Shown here piece after piece: positions 58,769 through 64,000 of a stretch of 64,000 nt of DNA. Position 1 is the stretch's first letter. The number at the start of each line of letters is the position of its first letter. The translations under genes were made by a program, and so were the position numbers. Source of the stretch: Wansuia hejianensis (lineage in GTDB: Bacteria > Bacillota > Clostridia > Lachnospirales > Lachnospiraceae). The stretch is from contig NZ_CP060635.1 of the NCBI RefSeq assembly GCF_014337215.1, positions 1,253,501 to 1,317,500 of the forward strand. Reading direction: 5' to 3'. The notes beneath the pieces were generated by a model. The model had not been told where the DNA came from, did no database searches, and was given only the letters and a program-made list of their open reading frames with translations.

Positions 58769-60177
58769 TTGGCATCCTCCATTTCTCCGCTGCCCGGCTG
58801 CTCATCTCCGCCATCGCCGGCTGCCGCGCCGCCTTCAGCCGGCATATCATCCCCTCCGGACATGCCGTCTTCTCCGCCAATCACCTCTCCACCGGATGTA
58901 CCGTCTTCTCCGCCGATTACCGCGCCGTCATCGGTTGCTCCGCCGTCAGTGTCCTCTCCGTCAGCCGGCTCCGGATTACTCTGTCCCATCATGCCGTCTT
59001 TGCTGATAGTTGTCTCCATGCCTTCTTCCAGACCCTCTTCCGGCCAGGTAATTGCATCCTCCTTAGCGAGCCCCTCTGTAATTTCATATTGCCCCAGAAC
59101 CTCATCCATATCACCCAGAGTCACCTTCCTTTTTTCAAGCCTGCCCTTTCCATTGTCTGCCCATACAAAAGGTTCCTCACCGGTCATATCTATCAGATAG
59201 GAATCCAGCCAGACTCCTTCTTTTTCCTTAACTTCTGACTGTCCATAATCCATTTCCAGATATACATGCTGTCCCATCATCAGGCCCTCGCTCGTTTCCA
59301 GATCCACATAGAACGGATAAGAACTGCTGTTGGCAGACGCGTCACTAGAACCACCGTAATACATATTGTTCTGGTTATTCACCGTATTCTCCCGGTCAAT
59401 CTTCGTGACTGTCCCTTTCCAGGTCGCTTCGTCATTCACCCGTGAATGTACGATTACCTGAGACCCTTCAATCAGGGAACCCATATTCTGTTCATTGATG
59501 GTGCCCTTAATCCTCAGGTCCCCGGTCTTCATGATTGTCATGAAGGAATTATCACCATTACCGTAGCTGACCGCGGAATTGTCGTTATTGATAGATTTAA
59601 CCACGCCGTCAATCTCACTGGTTACCGTTGCGTTGTTAATATTTTCAATCAATTTATCGATCTCCAGCTGCTTGCTCTGTGCGTCAAATTCTTTCTGCCT
59701 TACCTGAAGCTGCTGTTCCTGGATCTGCAGAGTATACGTTGCCTGACTGTTAGCGTCCGCTTTTTTCTTTTCCTTTTCCAGATCAGCGATTGCTGAATTC
59801 ATACTGCTGATTTCATTGTTGATGCGTTCCAGGTCCAGCTGTGCCTGGGACAAATCTGACTGAAATTTCTCCGTATCGTAGGTAAACAGGGGCGTACCTG
59901 CCGTCACCTCTTGTCCCACGGATACCAGGATTTCTTTTACTGTCTTTTCCTGATTCTGCTGTACAGACCAGGTCTCCTGGGATTCCACCACACCGGCAAA
60001 ACGATTCATCATACCGTTTCCGCTGCCAAGGCTCATCAGCTTCTCTACCGTATTGACATATACTACGTTGTCACCTTTGCCTCCATTCCTGTTGCCCAAA
60101 AAGCGCCAGCACAACAGTCCTACGGCCGCTGCCGCAGCCACTGCCGCACACAGGATAACCACACCCTTTTTCTTCAT
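58765..60177 (-). CDS. membrane-fusion adaptor (HlyD/MacA-like) with acidic Gly-rich tail
   Basis: First adaptor of the operon, 470 residues. Membrane anchor about 4-24; lipoyl half TVKEILVSVGQEVTAGTPLF; coiled hairpin about 100-185 (QAQLDLERINNEISSMNSAI, then QEQQLQVRQKEFD); second lipoyl half TSEIDGVVKSI; barrel and C-terminal domain to about 400. The last ~70 residues are low-complexity Gly/Asp/Glu with near-repeats such as GGEDGTSGGEVI and GGEDGMSGGDD. ATG 60177 follows GGAGG; a reading six codons longer is not supported. An extended -10 promoter precedes it. Confidence 0.87.
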   Translation of the reverse strand: MKKKGVVILCAAVAAAAAVGLLCWRFLGNRNGGKGDNVVYVNTVEKLMSLGSGNGMMNRFAGVVESQETWSVQQNQEKTVKEILVSVGQEVTAGTPLFTYDTEKFQSDLSQAQLDLERINNEISSMNSAIADLEKEKKKADANSQATYTLQIQEQQLQVRQKEFDAQSKQLEIDKLIENINNATVTSEIDGVVKSINNDNSAVSYGNGDNSFMTIMKTGDLRIKGTINEQNMGSLIEGSQVIVHSRVNDEATWKGTVTKIDRENTVNNQNNMYYGGSSDASANSSSYPFYVDLETSEGLMMGQHVYLEMDYGQSEVKEKEGVWLDSYLIDMTGEEPFVWADNGKGRLEKRKVTLGDMDEVLGQYEITEGLAKEDAITWPEEGLEEGMETTISKDGMMGQSNPEPADGEDTDGGATDDGAVIGGEDGTSGGEVIGGEDGMSGGDDMPAEGGAAAGDGGDEQPGSGEMEDAK

Positions 60178-60263
60178 ATCTGTCCTCCAGCTCAAATTTT
60201 CGTTTCATTCATTAACAGTCATTATGTTCTGAATCTCATTGACAACCGTCTCTTGCCGTTCTC

Positions 60264-60272
60264 ATTATATCA
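60264..60272 (-). promoter_or_regulatory. extended -10 promoter of the MacB-like operon
   Basis: Minus-strand TGATATAAT, 87 bases before the adaptor start. The 202-base gap to the permease gene at 60380 has no gene; no clear terminator was seen, so read-through from the YtrA-type operon is possible. Confidence 0.5.
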
Positions 60273-60379
60273 CGCTTTTTTTATTACTGTTATTAATATT
60301 CCCTTAATATATCGGTATTTAACTGCAAAATACGGGTTGTTTTTCTGTTTTTCACACATTATAGAAAGACGGATTTCTG

Positions 60380-62521
60380 TCATACCGCCGGCTCACTGTT
60401 TTTTAACAGCTGTTCCATTTTCTCCACGTCTGTAATTCTGCAGTTTCCTCCGCCAGAACTGCCGTCCTTATAGGTCAGTATGATGTAAATCCATTTCTCA
60501 TCCTCCCTATAATCTGAATACCGGCATCTTTCTATGCAGGACAGCACTTGCTCAATATCCTTTTTCTTATAAAAAGTGTGAATCTCAGAGACTTCTGCTG
60601 CAGCTGCATAACCATTTTCCGTCTCGGCACTGATGCCCTCATCTGAATTCTGTTCTATTTCCAGCCGCAGGCCGTTAATATCTTCCGGATTGATTTCATT
60701 TTGGAAAACAATTCCCATGCGTTCCAGAAAATCCAATGTTTTCTCAAACTGGGGATATAAGTAAAAATACCCCTCATCTAGCCGGTCTTCCATCAAATGG
60801 ACGGTTCCCATGGCATACTGGCGGCCTGTATCCACCGGCTCATTCCGGCTAAGCCTCAGAATTCCCGACGGCTGTGTCTCCCGAAGCTCCCCAATGGTCA
60901 CCTTTTTGCTCTCTTCTCTGAACAGACCAATGAATTCCAGCAGCGCCTCTCTTGAAAGATTCAACTTCTGTTCCGTATCTCTGTAGTCCGCCCAGTCAGT
61001 TACACTTATGCTGTCCGCCCCAGTGATCCCGTCACCACAGGCGGGATAATATTTCTCACGAAATTCTTCATCCTGGGACAGGTCTTCAAGCGTCTGTTCC
61101 AGCAGTTCGCCGCTGACCTGATAACGGCGGTATGCTTTCTTGCCTCCTTTGAGATGATAGCATAGGACAACCTCCTCTATGAAATCTTCTGTTTCATCAA
61201 AACGGACTGCCTTGATTCCTTCATCTGCCAGTCCATAAAGCGGCATATAATTGCTGAGTCCGCCTTTTTCCAACAGTGTGGCCTCCAGCCGCTCCGTCGC
61301 TGAATAATATTCCATGAAGGGCTCATAGATCCTGTAGCTGTACAACGACATTTCTTCTACCTCACCGGTATCTGGCTGCCACCGGTCATATCCCAGCGGA
61401 TCTAGCAAAAATATAATCAACAGCGCGCCAACCCCTCCCAGGATAAACCCGCAGGAATATTTATGTGTCCAGATATTTTTTAGATCTGTGCTAAACACAA
61501 ATTCAATGATACAGTTCAGGAATAAAGCCGCCAAAACAGCCGTGAAAACAAACCAGCCCCTGCTGTCGTAGCCTGCAAACCATCTGACGGCCATTCCCGC
61601 CGAAAGCGCGGCAGGTATGGTGATCATAATCTTCACAATCCCCTCTGACCTTGGATAGCTCAACGCACATTCTGCCGCTTCAGACGGCCGCTTTTCATAT
61701 ACCAGAAAACAAAGCAGCAACGCTGCCGCCAAAATGCCCGGAAGGATCAGCCACATGAGAGCCGGAACAGTATCTCTCAGCCCCATTTGCTTACCCATGT
61801 AGATCATCAGCGTGACCGGGGAAAAATAGGTGCCCGGATTCGTGCTGCCTGGAATCGTACAATAAGTATCAAAAAATGAAACCATCATATTCCGAATCAC
61901 CCAGAAACACATGGGGCCATATCCCCAGAAAAAAACCGTCCCCAGAATACCTGTCAGTATTCTCCCTGTCAACAGCATGGCCAGTACGCAGACCGTATAT
62001 GCAGTCAAAAAGCTCAGGCAGAAAAATCCCATCGTTCCCAATGCCATCGCTACGGTTTCCGACGTAACTATTCCGTTAACCGTACCCACCCCAAGCACTG
62101 CTATCAGCACACAGACTACATAGGGAACCGCCGCTATGATAATTCCCGATAGATACTGTATTAGAAACAGCTGCCTTCTTCTCACCGCTATGCTGTGGTA
62201 AAAATCTACCTTTTCCTTAGAATGAAGATATGCAAAGCCTGTCACTCCACAGAGTATAGCAGCCACCAGAACTGCTGCCATAATCATGCCGTTGGAAGGA
62301 CCCAGCACTTGCTCGGCAGCAAGCTGCCGGTTCTGCTCAACCCAGACTTTCATTTGATTGGACGTCATATCTGTGAACTGGATGTGAAGCACATTTTCCA
62401 GCCTCATCTGAAAGTTAATCGGCAGCAGAAAGGCATTGATAAAAAACATGAGAATCATCAACCAGCCGCGATGCCGGAGATTTTCTCTCAGCAGCTTAAA
62501 AAAGGAGATTTTTGACGTCAT
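60380..62521 (-). CDS. ABC transporter permease with large C-terminal domain
   Basis: Membrane subunit of 713 residues paired with the ATPase at 62496. About ten hydrophobic segments occupy residues 15-345; the remaining ~370 residues are soluble, acidic and of no family I can name with certainty (it resembles a domain common on such permeases in Lachnospiraceae). I start at ATG 62521, with GGAGG upstream and 26 bases of overlap with the ATPase gene; the longer reading lies within that gene. Likely an exporter or antibiotic-response transporter, given the YtrA-type regulator. Confidence 0.8.
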   Translation of the reverse strand: MTSKISFFKLLRENLRHRGWLMILMFFINAFLLPINFQMRLENVLHIQFTDMTSNQMKVWVEQNRQLAAEQVLGPSNGMIMAAVLVAAILCGVTGFAYLHSKEKVDFYHSIAVRRRQLFLIQYLSGIIIAAVPYVVCVLIAVLGVGTVNGIVTSETVAMALGTMGFFCLSFLTAYTVCVLAMLLTGRILTGILGTVFFWGYGPMCFWVIRNMMVSFFDTYCTIPGSTNPGTYFSPVTLMIYMGKQMGLRDTVPALMWLILPGILAAALLLCFLVYEKRPSEAAECALSYPRSEGIVKIMITIPAALSAGMAVRWFAGYDSRGWFVFTAVLAALFLNCIIEFVFSTDLKNIWTHKYSCGFILGGVGALLIIFLLDPLGYDRWQPDTGEVEEMSLYSYRIYEPFMEYYSATERLEATLLEKGGLSNYMPLYGLADEGIKAVRFDETEDFIEEVVLCYHLKGGKKAYRRYQVSGELLEQTLEDLSQDEEFREKYYPACGDGITGADSISVTDWADYRDTEQKLNLSREALLEFIGLFREESKKVTIGELRETQPSGILRLSRNEPVDTGRQYAMGTVHLMEDRLDEGYFYLYPQFEKTLDFLERMGIVFQNEINPEDINGLRLEIEQNSDEGISAETENGYAAAAEVSEIHTFYKKKDIEQVLSCIERCRYSDYREDEKWIYIILTYKDGSSGGGNCRITDVEKMEQLLKNSEPAV

Positions 62522-63398
62522 AACCTGCCACCTCCGTTTCACTGATGAAGATTTCTTCCAGAGACAACGGCAAAATTTCCGCAAACACCGGATGCTTGCT
62601 GTTGACCCGTTCAAGAATTTCATTTCTGGTTCCTTTCGCCACAAGAAGCATCATGGAACCACGCCGTTCATACTGCATGACTGACAGCTCTTTTAAAAGC
62701 TGCTCTTCCCTGACTGGATCACCGATGACACACTGTACTTTTTGTATGTGAAATTTCATATCCTCCAGGTTCTCTGAAAACAGGATTCCTCCCTTGTGGA
62801 GCAGCCCCACATGGTCACAGATGTCCTCCAACTCCCGCAGATTATGAGAAGCGATTACCGGCGTAAAATCCCGGTTGATCAGCTCTACAGCAAAAATGCT
62901 CTTCACAGCCTGGCGCATTACAGGGTCGAGACCGTCAAAGGTCTCGTCACACAACAGGTATTTTGTGTTCGTGCAGATGCCCAGGATGACAGACACCTGC
63001 TTCTGCATCCCCTTGGAAAACATTCGGATCTTCCTTCCCGTCTCCAGCCCGATCCTGGACGTCAGGCTTTCAAACCGCCTCATATCAAATTCTGGATAAA
63101 ACACCCGGTAGCTCTCAGCCATCAGCTTCGGCGTAGCATTGGGAAGAAAGAAAGCCGTGTCCGGCAGAAAACAGATATCACTTTTAACCTGTGGATTCTC
63201 AAACACCGGTTTATCATCCACAAAAACCTCTCCTTTATCCGGCTTCAGTACCCCTGCAATCATCCGAAGAAGCGTACTCTTGCCCGCGCCGTTCGTCCCG
63301 ACCACACCGAAGACTTCCCCTTCCCGGATCTCCGCACTCAGGTCCCTGACAGCCCTTATCTTGCCAAAACTCTTGTGCAGCCCCTTCAGCTTAATCAT
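62496..63398 (-). CDS. ABC transporter ATP-binding protein (YtrB/CcmA-like)
   Basis: ATPase of 300 residues. Walker A GTNGAGKST (36-44), signature FSKGMQKQVSVI (in place of LSGGQ), Walker B LLCDETFDGLD, switch His in VIASHNLRELE. The C-terminal ~80 residues form the accessory domain of drug-type ABC-2 exporters. ATG 63398 follows GGGGAGG and overlaps the GntR stop by four bases, so regulator and transporter are co-translated. The SKGM signature is common in the YtrB/BcrA branch. Confidence 0.92.
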   Translation of the reverse strand: MIKLKGLHKSFGKIRAVRDLSAEIREGEVFGVVGTNGAGKSTLLRMIAGVLKPDKGEVFVDDKPVFENPQVKSDICFLPDTAFFLPNATPKLMAESYRVFYPEFDMRRFESLTSRIGLETGRKIRMFSKGMQKQVSVILGICTNTKYLLCDETFDGLDPVMRQAVKSIFAVELINRDFTPVIASHNLRELEDICDHVGLLHKGGILFSENLEDMKFHIQKVQCVIGDPVREEQLLKELSVMQYERRGSMMLLVAKGTRNEILERVNSKHPVFAEILPLSLEEIFISETEVAGYDVKNLLF

Positions 63399-63766
63399 AC
63401 ACGTACCTCCCCGTAAACCCGTCCTAGCGCCTGCATGCAATCCTCACGGGTGACTCCAAACTCTTTTCCCTCCAGAAGGCAATCCTCTAGCTTCTGGAAA
63501 CAGGCCTGCTTCTTCTTCTCCCTAACTGCCTGATTCCCCGTTACAAAGTTCCCCTTTCCTTTGACCGGGTAAATATAACCCTCCTGCTCCAGAATCACAT
63601 ATGCCTTCTGTATTGTATTCGGATTAATGGAGAGCTCCATCGCCATCTGTCTGACAGAAGGCATCTGGGAATCAGGCTCCAGCGCACCTTTGACGATCAG
63701 CAGCTCAAACCGGTCCACAATCTGTTCGTAGATTGGACGGCGGTCCTGATAATCAATGACAATCAT
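63395..63766 (-). CDS. GntR family regulator, YtrA subfamily
   Basis: Short repressor of 123 residues: winged helix 10-75 (RRPIYEQIVDRFELLIVKGAL in part; MPSVRQMAMELSINPNTIQKAY) with only a ~45-residue helical tail for dimerisation. YtrA-type proteins control adjacent ABC exporters and in Bacillus respond to wall-active antibiotics. It heads the operon with ATPase and permease. AAGGAG precedes the ATG; an imperfect palindrome sits inside its promoter, suggesting autoregulation. Confidence 0.92.
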   Translation of the reverse strand: MIVIDYQDRRPIYEQIVDRFELLIVKGALEPDSQMPSVRQMAMELSINPNTIQKAYVILEQEGYIYPVKGKGNFVTGNQAVREKKKQACFQKLEDCLLEGKEFGVTREDCMQALGRVYGEVRV

Positions 63767-63808
63767 GGTCTTATCTCCTTCCTTCCGATTTTACCCATCG
63801 TATCAACT

Positions 63809-63839
63809 GTACTATCTCACATAATACACCCTCTGTCAA
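63809..63839 (-). promoter_or_regulatory. promoter and operator of the YtrA-type operon
   Basis: Minus-strand TTGACA (63839-63834), 17-base spacer, GATAGT. Arms GTATTAT / ATAGTAC (63827-63809, one mismatch, 5-base centre) cover spacer and -10, the expected place for a repressor. No gene was recognised from here to 64000. Confidence 0.6.
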
Positions 63840-64000
63840 GTATCTTCTTATAGGAAGATATGGAAAGTTTGCGGGAAGTTGATGGATACCCGCTGCTTTT
63901 CTGGCCATTTCAAACGGTACAGCGGCCGCCAATCAGCTGCAATCGGCCAGTGGTTACTGTCTGAAGCTATACCGGCGGCACTTTCGTTGAATCTGGGTGA

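Noticed and set aside
1..64000. CRISPR arrays, tRNA or rRNA genes, intact insertion sequences
   Set aside because: No regularly spaced repeats, no tRNA T-arm consensus in the gene-free stretches, and no transposase-like frame was seen.

Overview
The window looks like chromosomal DNA of a gut-type Firmicute of the class Clostridia, most likely a Lachnospiraceae. The evidence is the mid-GC composition, strong AGGAGG-type ribosome sites, occasional TTG starts, many Gfo/Idh oxidoreductases and ROK/AraC/GntR sugar regulators, a KtrAB potassium system, LarBCE, a TasA/SipW pair and a LysM-GH18 protein of the spore-enzyme type. No rRNA, tRNA, CRISPR array or intact mobile element was recognised.

Region 1 (1-17 kb) is sugar and amino-sugar metabolism. 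One minus-strand operon (5852 down to the left edge) encodes a PIG-L deacetylase, a NagB-like deaminase/isomerase, a class II ketose-bisphosphate aldolase, a PfkB kinase, a neutral-ceramidase-like amidohydrolase and an aldose epimerase. This order suggests deacylation, deamination, phosphorylation and aldol cleavage of an amino sugar or aminocyclitol. Two tandem terminators separate it from a second operon (two Gfo/Idh dehydrogenases and a TIM-barrel isomerase), which diverges from an AraC regulator and a second isomerase. Then come a ROK regulator, a DegT aminotransferase plus Gfo/Idh pair, a second ROK regulator with a long palindromic operator candidate, a nitrilase-superfamily amidase and a decayed XRE regulator.

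Region 2 (17.8-22.4 kb) is one operon: histidine kinase, response regulator, KtrB, KtrA and a DUF368 polyprenyl-phosphate transporter. Region 3 (22.5-32.3 kb) is a seven-gene operon (class III aminotransferase, M24 peptidase-like protein, sugar ABC importer, UxuA, UxuB). It diverges from its GntR regulator, and the shared intergenic stretch carries back-to-back promoters and two ATCTGA-type palindromes.

Region 4 (32.4-44 kb) holds a beta-hydroxyacid dehydrogenase, a LysM-GH18 hydrolase, an HD protein, nickel-pincer cofactor genes larBCE (no larA here), a CNNM/CBS membrane protein, a DUF1622 protein with a structured leader, a rhamnose mutarotase with an acidic tail, degraded fragments (CobW C-terminus, C39 peptidase), a SipW/TasA pair and a LysR regulator. 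Region 5 (44-54.5 kb) is largely housekeeping: tsf, rpsB, a HAD-CPBP fusion, an amidase, argS, a cold-shock gene with a terminator-like hairpin in its leader, a CarD protein, an MBL hydrolase, a CBS protein and a LUD protein.

Region 6 (54.7-63.8 kb) contains two ABC systems: a MacB-like exporter with two membrane-fusion adaptors, one carrying an InlB-repeat-like insertion, and a YtrA-type GntR regulator with its ABC ATPase and permease. From 63840 to the right edge no gene was recognised. Most called promoters are sigma-A-like hexamer pairs with 16-18 base spacing; a few rest on an extended or lone -10 element only. All were read by eye.
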